From Athripsodes cinereus (Eukaryota > Arthropoda > Insecta > Trichoptera > Leptoceridae), in NCBI GenBank assembly GCA_947579605.1, contig OX388305.1, positions 23,201,542 to 23,265,541 on the forward strand: a stretch of 64,000 bases of DNA. Reading direction: 5' to 3'. A model generated the notes under the pieces. That model ran no database searches. It worked only from the letters and a program-made list of their open reading frames with translations, and was not told where the DNA came from. The position numbers were made by a program, and so were the translations under genes. Positions 46,441 through 57,008 of this stretch are shown here, one piece after another. The stretch's first letter is position 1, and every line of letters starts with the position of its first letter.

Positions 46441-46622
46441 TATTTTTTTTTTTTTTTTTTTAAAAGATATATCTGGGTTTTTGTTATAAACCCAAATACA
46501 ACCTTATACACCTTTCACAGTAAGCTACTAAAAGCTTGTGTCGTGAAAGGGGAGTTTGCCGGCACCTGGGATCGAACCACGGACCCGCTGTTCACGAGGC
46601 AGAGACACTACCCCCAGGTTAC
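46441..46622 (-). mobile_element. tRNA-derived SINE, family S2 (best copy)
   Basis: On the minus strand, a tRNA-like head GTCGGTAACCTGGGGGTAGT leads to the B box GGTTCGATCCC, then CTCCCCTTTCACGACACAAG, a CTTACTGTGAAAGGTGTATA block, and an A-rich tail (the T run at 46442-46461). This layout is that of a full-length SINE. It shares all blocks after the B box with 21118-21290. Confidence 0.82.
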
Positions 46623-46984
46623 CGACGAACTCTTCGGCGAACGACGAAATTTATATGATAATTTATAATTAAGTACCTATACGTAATTTATAGTTTCCAA
46701 GAGTTTATAAAATAAAATTGAAAAAAAATATGCAAGAATATTCTTATATAGGTAGTTAGAATAGAAATTATTTATGTTTCTCTCTTCAATCATTGGAATT
46801 TGAGTATCATAGGCCAATTCGAAACAATGTTTTACCTCCCAGATTGTACAATATTGCTTTCATTCATTAAACTTGTTCTGTACATTATGTTTTTCTCTAT
46901 TATACGAGAAATACGGTGCCGTGGTGACTGTCCTGTGAAAGTTACATAGAAGTTCGTGAAAAGGTAAAATTCAATTACTTACTT

Positions 46985-47115
46985 ACTTTTCGGGTCCGGA
47001 CTTCAGACCTTGCCACTCCAGTATGCAGCGACGTACATCGCCTTGTCATTCGCCATCATCAGGTCACTCACATTACATGCATTCCGCTTCAGCGGACATT
47101 GCAATAGGTGAGAGT
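46985..47115 (-). repeat. Possible repeat with ACTTACTTACT edge
   Basis: The sequence after AATTACTTACTTACTTTTCG is GC-richer (GGGTCCGGACTTCAGACCTT) and begins with the tetranucleotide edge seen at LINE 3' tails in minus orientation. I cannot assign it to a family. Confidence 0.35.
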
Positions 47116-47282
47116 CACTCTATTGAGTCAATCTTAACTCTTCATATTATTACCTAATATTAGCTGTATTTATAATGTAATAATTTCGTGACATGATTAA
47201 CAGAAACGAGTTTTCTTACTATGTTTTTAAATTATCACTTTAAATTTAAAAACAAAACTCGTATCTATTAATAATGAATTCT

Positions 47283-47545
47283 TCTTCTTGGGCAATTATA
47301 AATCCTACATGATGATGAGGTCTCCATTCGTAGTTTTTCTATGCTTCGTGGTTGTGCTCAGTGCGTCATGTCGTATGACATCCGAGCCTTGACTGTTCTG
47401 CCTTACCACTTCCCGTATCCTACATTTGTGTCTTTCCCTGCCCCCCCTGAAACTTTAAACTGTTGGACTTTATTACCTATGTAATTTTGTCATATTCTGG
47501 ATACATGTCCATGCCATCGCAAACTGCTTTCTCTGCATAAGTATT
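47283..47545 (-). pseudogene. Probable LINE tail remnant
   Basis: The minus strand gives RWHGHVSRI, then VSGGQGK after a broken stretch, and ends in an AAGAAGAAG tail at 47283. H-G-H-V-S-R is the usual Y/H-GHVxRM motif of LINE C termini. The frame is broken several times. Confidence 0.55.
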
Positions 47546-48049
47546 AACAATAAATAAACAATTCAAGTCAATCAGAATTGAAGATGTTTATTTATTTTTG
47601 TATACCTAAATGGAATATTTAGGTTTCAAATTATTAAGAAAATATTTAGCGGTTTTACTATCTCGGTAAAATTGTTATAAAAAGCAAGTTTTATAAGAAT
47701 AATAATACTATAAGAGTATGTAGGTATGTACATAATATGTCTGTGACACACACAAGGGAGTATAAATAAAAGGGAAATGATAATATTGGAAATGGGCAAT
47801 CACATTGTACGTATATTATTTCGCTGCTAGTGTCAAAATATAAATATTTACTGTGGAGACTTTCAATATATATTGTACTAGCCCGAAGCCCTGCATATAA
47901 ACAATGGCTTTGAATTACATTTTTTTTTATGCTGTTTTCAAATAATATATTCTTGAGGACATCTTCTGATGTACCTATACAGTTTTAATAAAATATTATT
48001 ACAAGCATTTATTTTTTAGATACATATTGTATGTATGTATGTATGTTGG

Positions 48050-48115
48050 ATGATTTATTCGGCGCCGTTTAATGGAGCATCCATCTCAAGGGCGCGGGAA
48101 ACTATGTTCTCGGGT
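48050..48115 (+). repeat. Dispersed short repeat, family E
   Basis: GGATGATTTATTCGGCGCCG, TTTAATGGAGCATCCATCTC and AAGGGCGCGGG. Relatives lie at 32935-33000 (minus) and 42028-42085. Confidence 0.55.
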
Positions 48116-48159
48116 CCTCGGGGAGTCTGTTTGATATTTTCGTATTAAAAAAGTATGTT

Positions 48160-48473
48160 GTTGCGGTATGCACCCGTTTCGTTCGATCAAAATAAATATC
48201 GCTTATGGTAACACTGTCGGTCACTCCTTTTTCCCTTCTCTCCCCTCCTTACCCACTTCCTGTCTTCCCGCCATTGTTTGGAATATAAGACAAACGTCAA
48301 TTCGGGTCGATCGGACTTTTATCGTTACGGAAATCTTGTGGATCGGTTCCGAGAAGAAGAAAGCTGTGGAAGAAATAAGTGGATGACAGATGCGAGAAAC
48401 CAGCAATACATCACGGATTTAGGAAAAGAGAAAAAACGTCTATTCGGATCGGTACGGAAATCCTTGTGAATCG
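48160..48473 (+). other. Possible exon or promoter-proximal segment ending at a strong donor
   Basis: GC content rises over about 310 bp, with a pyrimidine-rich part (48225-48275) and a CCCGCCATTGTTTGG word. It ends TCG/GTAAGTC at 48473/48474, a near-perfect donor. A 63-codon frame (48278-48469, MEYKTNVNSGRS onward, Lys/Arg-rich) sits in it and stops seven bases before the donor. Two near-copies of a TACGGAAATC-TTGTG-ATCGGT block lie inside (48325-48347, 48453-48475). I do not recognise the product. It could be a 5' noncoding exon, an lncRNA exon, or part of a transposon. Confidence 0.35.
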
Positions 48474-49087
48474 GTAAGTCTTTTTTCCATCATCCATTAT
48501 CCAGCATTCCTTCCTAACATCCAAGTTCGATGAGTTTGTTTTCTACACGGGGAAAATAAACTTATCGAACAGAGTCGGTTCCAAATGACGGGTCCTCCGA
48601 CGCCAAAAGCCCTACCATAGAAGCAGGACTTGTCTGCTTTATTGTTTTCGTCCAGCGTGTTGGTGGATATCTTAGCTGGGCGTAGAGGTCTACTTGCAGG
48701 CGTTTTGAGAACACAGAGCTCAGAAAGTGACTGAGACTGAGTATTGATATAGACTCTTGATTATCTGCTGATAATTGACAAAAATTTTACAAATTTTTGT
48801 ATCTTATAAAAGTTTTGTGTATAAGAAATTGGCCAATAAGATAAGATAAGTATAGATAAGTTAGAGATAAGTATATGATATAAGTATAAGATAAGTACCT
48901 ACTTACTCAAATACGTGGAGTTTCAGTAAGAAGTGAAAGGGTATCTTGTTGGAAAAGCCTTTTACATCATTGACGAAATGATTGATGCGATTGTTCGCCC
49001 TGCTCGGCTTTGATCAATATATTATATTTATCATCGTTTCTAATAATTTTTGCATGGACTCATGTGAAACTGTTTCGGCGCTTTTAC

Positions 49088-49331
49088 GCTGGTGTGGTGC
49101 GGAGATAACGCTCTTTCCTTTGAGTCACAAGGACCCGGGTTCAGCTCCCGACCAGGACAAAGTGAAGAATGACCTTTTTCAAATTGTCCTGGATCTAGGT
49201 GTGACAAGTATTTGTGTTTATTGCATTGTATATATGTTTGTCGTCGTTTTAATACTCATAATACAAGATTCATAACTATCTTAGTTTGGACTAGCTCGAT
49301 CAGCGTGAATTGTTTATGCATGTTATGTTAT
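49088..49331 (+). mobile_element. tRNA-derived SINE, family S1
   Basis: A-box-like TGGTGTGGTGCGGAG, B box GGTTCAGCTCCC (degraded), then AAAGTGAAGAATGACC, TTGTCCTGGATCTAGGTGTG, AATACTCATAATACAAGATT and GACTAGCTCGATCAG. The 97-codon frame across it is not a gene. Confidence 0.75.
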
Positions 49332-50059
49332 GTTTATAAATTTTTATTTTTTTATTTTTGATTTGTAATAATCACATTTATATTGTTGTGAAACTGTGAA
49401 TTGCTTGTAATTGACCCAGTGCCAAACTGATAGCTTAAGGATAACAAAAAAAAATTTCGTTTATGGAAAGGCTTTGTATTGCGTACCTACTGACGTTTTT
49501 TTGAAAAAATATATTCAGATATTACTTTCACTATAGTGTTATAGGTTCACTCATTCACATATAGGTATCTACTTATATTTATTATATATTTTTTGTACTT
49601 TGTTACAGTATAGTAGCGAGGAATTCCATTTATCACCCGACAAGCATTCCGTGGACACCCGGCAAAGAATTGCCCTCCCACATTCGAAGTTTTTGAAATA
49701 ATACCTAATGATGATATAACTGTTCACATCCGAAAATCCGTTTACATTAAAAAAATAACTAATCTCTTACAACATACAAACAAACTCTTTGTTCTTGTAT
49801 TATGTAGCGCTGTTCTACGGATTGGTGTTTGGTGCCTTATTGGTTTTGTTAAGTCCTCCCGGAGCCTGAAGCGCTTTGGTATATCTAATATTGTTGTGCT
49901 GTGTTGTATTGGTGACAATAGCTTTATCTTCCTACGTTTTCAATAATACGAGTACATATACATATATACATAGAAATATAATAAAATTTATTATTATATT
50001 CAATTGATATACATTCTATCGATCTAAACCGTTCTGAAAGACTTTACCTCGGATATTTT

Positions 50060-50313
50060 AAACATAACATTACATAACATTCATATAGATAAGTTGCATA
50101 TATCAAGCTAGTCCCTTGAATTATAGGTAGGTACTAACGCAACGATGCATATTTATGCAATACACCAAACACATATATATGTTTAAAACACTTAGACCCC
50201 GGACAATTCGAAATGAAAAATGCTATTTCTCATTTTGCCCTAGCCGGGAATCGAATCAGGGACCTCGTGACTCAGAGGCAAGAGTGATAACCTCTGCGCC
50301 ACACCGGCAGCCT
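50060..50313 (-). mobile_element. tRNA-derived SINE, family S1
   Basis: On the minus strand the head TGCCGGTGTGGCGCAGAGG and a B-box-like GATTCGATTCC are followed by CGGCTAGGGCAAAATGAGAA, a diverged middle with GTGTTTGGTGTATTGCAT, and CAAGGGACTAGCTTG. The head is well kept and the body is diverged. Confidence 0.75.
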
Positions 50314-50319
50314 GGATTG

Positions 50320-50975
50320 ATAGATACATATAAAATTTATTTTCATTGATAGATACATACAAAATTATGCAAAAAGAACTATTCTCTTTTTTATTTTCAT
50401 GGCAAAGCATCAGAATGTGAAGGATTTTTGTATAAGATCTGCCACTACATTTACAATACGATAAATCCTTCCTCAAATGTAAAAGGCAGGTGTAGGTACG
50501 TCAAAAATCTCTAAGAAAATCAATATTATCAATACAGAGAGTCCTCTGGTTACCTCATGTCAGGATAAACGTCATTGAGTAAATTTATACAGAATGATGG
50601 GTAGTATTGAATTTATTTAATCATTTTCATTCTTTCAAAAAATTAATTCGATTTTAAGATAAACCTAAAGCCGCAATAAGCAATAATGCTTAATAGGAAA
50701 ATTATTATATTTCTTTTAGAACTCTAAAATATCACTGTTTGTATTGTGTATAGTAAATAATATGGTAGGTATAGGTATATATGTATCGAATTCATTTACC
50801 TTTTCTTTTAAAGGATTTATTGTATCTATTTATGAGGAAATTATATAAAGGGAATATAAAGAAAGATATCTGTATATCGTCTAAAATACCAGGAGGTAAT
50901 AATGTTACAAAAATCTATCATATGCAAAATTTTATACAGAATCGCCTTGGTGATAAGATTTTCAACAGGTTTTTT
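50320..50975. other. AT-rich noncoding stretch
   Basis: No gene is recognised. The frame at 50781-51077 is Ile/Phe/Tyr-rich and unsupported, and overlaps a family D copy. Confidence 0.5.
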
Positions 50976-50977
50976 TT

Positions 50978-51120
50978 TACTATTTATTTATTATCCGTTC
51001 TTTACTGCACATTGATCACAATATATAAACAATTTTGTAGAGAAATGTATTCAGATTTAATAAATCAAAGTACATAGGGTGAGTTTATCGCAAAGGCGCT
51101 ATTTCTTCCAACTAACCCAA
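50978..51120 (-). mobile_element. Dispersed family D copy
   Basis: TTTATTTATTATCCGTTCTT, TACTGCACATTGATCACAAT, GGGTGAGTTTATCGCAAAGG and TTCTTCCAACTAACCC match 16170-16305 in order. Confidence 0.7.
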
Positions 51121-51171
51121 TTCCGTGGAGTCTCTCACAATTAATAATAGAATTCCTACTTTTTTAAACAT

Positions 51172-51325
51172 CACGAATAAGACACTTCACTTCATCAATT
51201 GAGGGATGTCACCCAACTGAATGTCTTATTTTTTTATTGGAATGGAGAGGATATCTGACATGCTTATTGCATACATTTGGTCTGTTGGCTACCCCACTTA
51301 TGGTATATGCCGTTATGGTAGGTAG
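51172..51325 (-). mobile_element. Dispersed family A copy
   Basis: GACACTTCACTTCATCAATT, GAATGTCTTA with a T run, ATTGGAATGGAGAGGATATC, TGGCTACCCCACTTATGG and TATATGCCGTTATGG follow minus-strand family order. It abuts the family D copy, so two LINE tails are stacked here. Confidence 0.7.
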
Positions 51326-51599
51326 AAAGCACGAAGGACTTTTTTTATGTTCGTGGATTATATCCTCTGTTCCACCTATTTTGTGCCGATTGGTGATGTA
51401 TTCCCAGAAAGTTTCTCACTTTTGATATTGTTGCTCATAAAACGGAATAGATTTTTTTCAATTAATCAATCAATCAACAAAACAATTAAAATAGCTAAGG
51501 CGTATAAACTGCACTACAAATATATGATTATTTATAAAACGTTCATCGTATTTTACATACTGTCGCTTCTAGAAAAATTATAAAGACGAATATTATGTA

Positions 51600-52550
51600 G
51601 TCAAAAAGTACATTCACTTTATTTATTTCTACTTATATCCATTTACAGATCTTCATTCTTAAGTGTAAGTTTTGTATTGATAAAACACTTTTGAGCTATT
51701 GTATTTAGTTATGTTACAAACTCATTTCTATATGCATAGGTTCGTGTAAAAAAATTGCATACTTTCTTCAGAATAATGAATTAGAGAAAATAAAAAAAAA
51801 AATACTTTCCAATACTCCATAGACTCACAGGATTTATAAATTATATGTACACACACACAGGGATATGTAGATTTTGAATACATTTTTTTAACAAATCCCG
51901 TTGTGTGTTGTATAAAACATTTCTCTAATCCAGCTCCCATTTCCATACAAAAGTCTACAAATTCTCTATTCTGATGTTCTTTTATGGTATTATGATGGCT
52001 CAGTTGATTTCAATTCTGACAAACACTATTCAATTTTCTATACACACACATGCACACCCACACACCTATAAACGTTCATACACGTGTGTGTGTATTATGT
52101 ACATGATTGTGTGGTTGTGTATCTAGTTTCTATGAAGTGTCATAGGCTGATTGGTATTATCGTTATTTTGATAAACGACTAACTGAAAAAACCTCTTTTT
52201 TTCAAAATTTTCTCTATTCGATTAGATATGTAGGTATATATTTTTATTATCACTATCGAATGCCCGGGGAGAAAAGAGGTTTACAACATTGCTTAAATGA
52301 TCAGGTGACTAGCTACATTATGTTGATTTTTTAAACATTGAGATGACAATCTGTACTTTTTTGTATATTATTTTTTCTTATAATATATATTGCAATAACG
52401 ATTTACATGCAATATTTATTTATTTATTTTATACTATTCGTTTCTTTTGTACTTATCAAATGATTGCAATACCTACACAATATAATTTATAATCTTATTA
52501 TTTGATGATAAAATATTCAATATATCGGTGTTTAGTTAATTTTTGTTTTA
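51600..52550. other. AT-rich noncoding stretch with CA/TG microsatellites
   Basis: Imperfect ACACACA and TGTGTG runs occur near 51850 and 52040-52120, some facing each other. No gene is seen. Confidence 0.5.
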
Positions 52551-52555
52551 AATCC

Positions 52556-52625
52556 AAAGGCAACCTTATACACCTTTCACAGTACGCTAAAAGCTTTTGT
52601 TGTGAGTTTGCCGTTTACAACTTTA
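52556..52625 (-). mobile_element. SINE S2 3'-end fragment
   Basis: CAACCTTATACACCTTTCAC, AGTACGCTAAAAGCTTTTGT and TGTGAGTTTGCCG match the S2 body. The tRNA head is absent. Confidence 0.65.
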
Positions 52626-52629
52626 CGAT

Positions 52630-53645
52630 CATAATCAAATTCTTCAAGAAATAAGAAAAAGTTTTCTTTATTACATAAATGGTTTAATATACCTAGTAGA
52701 AAATAGATGTGATAAAACAATTAAGTATAAAACACATTGTTTCTTCACGATGAAAAAATATTTTGAATTACTTAGATAATTCTATTTCAAAACTTTATAT
52801 TTTCTTCTATTGTACTCTCTGCCTACCCCGCTTGGGACACGGTGTGAGGGTATAGTATAGTAGAGTAAGATGATTGAAAAAAAAATGCCTTTAATGAACA
52901 TCCCAATACTCCTGGACATCTGATTTAGTCTAGAATTTTTGGCGATGATGCTAATTGAACGCTTCTGCCTGCGACATTATCGATCTGGTGTTGTTCACAA
53001 GGACGGAGAAAAAATATTATGGAAAATCAATACAGATCGTTCATAAAATTATGCTTCCCACAATATCTTATTAGGCATTATGTTATTTTCTTTATTCTCC
53101 TTATTCTCTGAAGAATTTGTGATGAAGATAGGCTTATTTTCGTATTAAATAGACTTTATCGAGGTTTTTATGTGCCTTTTCCTTCCCTCTTCGCCCTTTA
53201 AGGGTTAAGCAAAGAGGATTGCAAGCCGGACCATTATGTACATACTATCTATTTTCAAACATGAACCTACTTTTGCTGTACTTTGGAGGATTATCGCATT
53301 AGTTTTATAATGCCTAAGTAATCAATATAAATTTAACTTTATTAATCTGAAAAAAGCCAGTGTATGCTCAATGAATTCAATTTGAAATATCGGGAATTGA
53401 TTTTTCTGTTAATTTGTTGGTAAATATCAGATACTTGTATACAGCTAATATACCTACATACATAAATAAATTATTATTATTATTAGAAACTTTTTTTATT
53501 AGAAACTGAGTACTACACCCATCATCACTGATGATCGATATCTACTCAAAAGGCCTCTGAGTCAAATATTCTTCATTATGAAAGTAGGTAATACAGTGTT
53601 TTATTTCTAATCTACCTATTTTAATTCTATTATTGTTATTATAAT
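52630..53645. other. AT-rich noncoding stretch
   Basis: No gene is recognised. A small shared block near 53536 (CGATATCTACTC, then AAAGGCCTCTGAGTC) also occurs at 46391-46420, a further minor dispersed repeat. Confidence 0.5.
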
Positions 53646-53650
53646 TGTTT

Positions 53651-53870
53651 TTACCATCACTGCATATACCATAAATGGAGTAGCTAGCGTACTAACTACA
53701 AATAATAAATATGCTGATTGTTATCTCCATGCCAATAAAAAATAAGACATTCAGGAGGGATCGCATTTCTCATCATTTAATTGTAGATGTTAATTGTCTT
53801 ATACATGAGGTTTTACTAACACCTGCCTCGTACAGGCCACTCGAGAACTTACAAAAAAGAGTGAGAGATA
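53651..53870 (+). mobile_element. Dispersed family A copy
   Basis: ACCATCACTGCATATACCAT, AATGGAGTAGCTAGCG, CATGCCAATAAAAAATAAGA, CATTCAGGAGGGATCGCATT, CACCTGCCTCGTACAGGCCA and CTCGAGAACTTACAAAAAAG are in order. Confidence 0.75.
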
Positions 53871-53899
53871 CACAAATACATATTATAATTATGTAAACA

Positions 53900-55030
53900 G
53901 ATTAAAAAAGTTACGCAGTAATGTATAGGTAAGTGTATTTATCATGTCTGAAAATCTTGCTATGTTAAGGTAGGTACTTCTTTACTAATTTTCTATAGAT
54001 GCTGCATTCTATACAAGATGTTTCATACATCGTGAACCGTATCTTATTTTCCTGAAATGTCGATGAAGAATAATAAAGATCGGGGCTTTGATGCCCGAAG
54101 GCAGCAGTGGCATACAATGAAAGTAGGTATAATAATATAAAGAGAACGTAGAGTTTTCTCCTCGCATTCTGCCTGCATTTTACATAAGATTTATCACAGT
54201 AAGCACCCTTCATTCACTCGTGTAAAGAGTGGCGAAAAAAATGTACCCATCAGAAATATGATTTCAAATTTCTTTAACGTTGGTAAATTTGATAAATTGA
54301 AATAGAATTTGTTTCTCATACTCTCTATAAGTTTTTGTGTGTTCCGTAAAAACATGTTTCTACGCAAAACATTACTATATGAATTTCATATAAATATACT
54401 CAGTTTAGCGATAGAATATACAGAGGTAAGAATTAAAATGTGTAATAAAACCAAAGACGTCCTCAACATCTTCACAGTAAGGAATACGTTTGCATCTTGA
54501 AGTTGGAATAGGTTAGAAGCAAGAAGATGCAAATTAAAACAATAAAATCACGCTGCAGCACCTCTAGTTAGCATTCGCATGAAGTATATTAGACACAAAC
54601 TTATTTTATCAATAGAATTTTGCCTATGAACTATGAGAAAAGCATAAGTCAAAATGAATTAGTTTTTTCTATCCCATTCCGTACCAATAGCATTCCTACT
54701 CGTAATAGAAGATATAGTATAGTACTATAGTACCGTGTGATTTTATGGTGTACCTATACAATGGTATGTATGTATGTTTGTATGTCGGTGTACCGAGGCG
54801 TACACAAAGGACTTATTGTGCCTTATACTGTGTTGCTGTGACAGATACGACGAATACTAATAGAACCAGGCATAATATTACAAAATATATACATAGGTTG
54901 GTATACTGAGAAATCATATATTGGAAAAATATTCAATCTCGATACAATCATACCAGCAGTACTATCGGAGATAATAAGATTGAACGATATAATTCCAATT
55001 CACTAGACCTAGAGCAAGTTTTTACGGAAC
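53900..55030. other. AT-rich noncoding stretch
   Basis: No gene or clear repeat. Frames at 53965-54213 and 54309-54500 match no known domain. Confidence 0.5.
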
Positions 55031-55035
55031 GTAAA

Positions 55036-55490
55036 AGTAAAAGGCTTTAAAAGCCTTTGTATGGAGCATTCTACTTTATGGTTGTGAGACGTGGACCATC
55101 AGCAAGAGTGAAAGCGGACGGTTGGCGGCCTTTGAGATGTGATGCTACAGACGCATGCTTAAGATACATTGTTCGGAACACGTCGAAAACGAAGAAGTAT
55201 TAACCAGGGTAGGCGAAAAAAGGCAACTTCTTAAGAGAATCGGTCAACAACGAGCTTACTGGATTGGCCACAACATCAGGCACCCAGGACTACTCATCGC
55301 CATCGCGGAGGGTAAGACAAATGGCAGAGGCCGACCAAGAGACGCGTATATGGACCAACTGAAGAGGGACATTAACTGTGGCTCATACGGAGAGCTGAAA
55401 AGACTGGCTGAGAATAGAGACGAATGGAGAAGAAAAACCAAACTCGTTGCAGACCAATCTAATGGATTGTTACTCTTTATACCTATATAA
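55036..55490 (+). pseudogene. LINE reverse transcriptase C-terminal pseudogene
   Basis: A plus frame reads KAFVWSILLYGCETWTISKS, SGRLAAFEM, then a stop where Trp is expected (TGA), then CYRRMLKIHCSEHVENEEVL, GEKRQLLKRIGQQRAYWIGH, NIRHPGLL, GRGRPRDAYMDQLKRDI and LKRLAENRDEWRRK. This order is the hallmark C terminus of LINE endonuclease/reverse transcriptases. Apart from the one TGA the frame is open to a stop at 55488-55490. It is 5'-truncated near 55036. It is more complete than the other LINE remnants and belongs to a different family from 22082-22392. Confidence 0.88.
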
Positions 55491-55525
55491 AAGTAAAAAT
55501 GACGTAGGTATGCAAATTATACCTA

Positions 55526-55801
55526 CATTGAGAAAAATACTAACGAAATTTCACAACGAATCATTGGTACGTACTATCAGATTAGGACCAGTGATAGTAC
55601 AAAAGATTCATTAGTACGAAATTTACTTTTTTTAATTGGTTATTTTTAATTTATTTAATTGGTAAATTTACCAACGACTTTTTTGCGAAAAGTCGATATC
55701 ATAGATTCGTACTAATGAATCGTTTGTACTATCTCAGTGTATCTGATATTAGGTACGTACCAATTATTCGTTGTGAAATTTCGTTAGTATTTTTCTCAGT
55801 G
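55526..55801. mobile_element. Fold-back MITE M1, second copy, TA-flanked
   Basis: A 276-bp relative of 37720-37965. The ends CATTGAGAAAAATACTAACG and the matching TATTTTTCTCAGTG are inverted, the arms share GATTAGGACCAG, and the centre is TTGGTAAATTTACCAA. TA lies on both sides. It holds an AT-rich insertion near 55630-55660, and its right arm is partly scrambled. Confidence 0.88.
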
Positions 55802-55970
55802 TAGAGTGTCTCTTTGGAAATGTTTGTGTGCGTCTGGAATCCCAAATTGTTTTTATTTATTTAGTATTTTTACGCATTATCATCAAAATAATTATAGTAT
55901 AACTAGCTTAAATACCCGGCGTTGCACGGGAATACGGGAAATATATATAAAAAACAGTAAGTACCTAGGT

Positions 55971-56530
55971 ATATCGTTGCCGTGGAGGTGATCCAAGCCA
56001 CACTTTTTTGAAAAATGGGTTTAGTTTGCAGTTTTGTTCAGAAAACCACGGAGAACATAGTGGTGAAGAGAAATAAGTGATTTGATATTCCTAAAGGGCA
56101 TTTTTGGAAGATTTTGAAGAGATTTTAAGTGTTTTTACAATCATTTCAAGTATGTTAGAGCATTTCACTAACGCATATAGGAACAAATAGTTCAATTAAA
56201 TTATAGAAGTGAAAAGATCTAAGCCGCATAGCGCGTAACTTTCCAACAATTTTTATACAGGTGGATCTTTCTCAGCTACAGTGGTGAAATAACCCAAGTG
56301 ATAAATTCGTGTTTACTTCTAAAATATATAAATTCTTTAATATTTTGTAATTTATATTAGTGGAATATGTGATCAGGAATAATGTGTAATTTTTTTAGCG
56401 AAATCCATGCAAAAATAACTTAGTTATTGTAAGATTAGTATTTTCGGATGTAACAGCGTAACTTCAACACCCTTTTTCTCGGAATGTCTGTCTTGTGGGT
56501 TGGATCACTTCACATCCACGGCAACGATAT
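55971..56530. mobile_element. 560-bp element with ~33-bp terminal inverted repeats
   Basis: The left end ATATCGTTGCCGTGGA and then GGTGATCCAAGCCAC is matched in inverted form at the right end (56495-56530), with a 5-bp extra piece on the right. The inside is AT-rich and noncoding. A duplication of the target beyond TA is not clear, so the superfamily is open. Confidence 0.7.
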
Positions 56531-56649
56531 ATAAATAAAAATTATTTTATGTAGGCAGCAATAATTTTTGTATCAACTATATACACAGTGTCACATTAAA
56601 GTAGAGAACATATAATAGAATATATGTTAGTGAGACTAACAGTATATAA

Positions 56650-57000
56650 AATTATAACAATATACCTACATTACATACACATACATACATACATACCATT
56701 ACGCCGCTTTCCTCGCGGGGTAGACAGAAAGGATCGAGAGCCACTTCCTTCTATCCTTGCATACATCTTTCGCTTCCGTCACTGTCATACAATTCCTCAT
56801 GCATGCTCTCCTGTTCAATGTGCTCAACACGTGACCGTCCTGTAGAATTTGATTTAAATGAGCTTGTCATCTTAACTTATTCACATTCATCCTTGTAATT
56901 ACACCAACTTTCATTCCACATTCCTTTTGTATATTACTGTTACGCACACAATCTCTCAGACTTTTACTACACATCCTTTTCAGCTCATATTTATGTAAAT
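56650..57000 (-). mobile_element. LINE-type repeat with ACAT tetranucleotide edge
   Basis: The plus strand starts with ACATACATACATACATACCA, then TTACGCCGCTTTCCTCGCGG, GGTAGACAGAAAGGATCGAG, CACTGTCATACAATTCCTCA, and so on. The tetranucleotide edge marks the 3' tail of a minus-oriented LINE. I associate the TACGCC-CGGGGTAGACAGA wording with a LINE common in moths and butterflies. No frame is intact. Confidence 0.55.
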
Positions 57001-57008
57001 TTAAAAAA

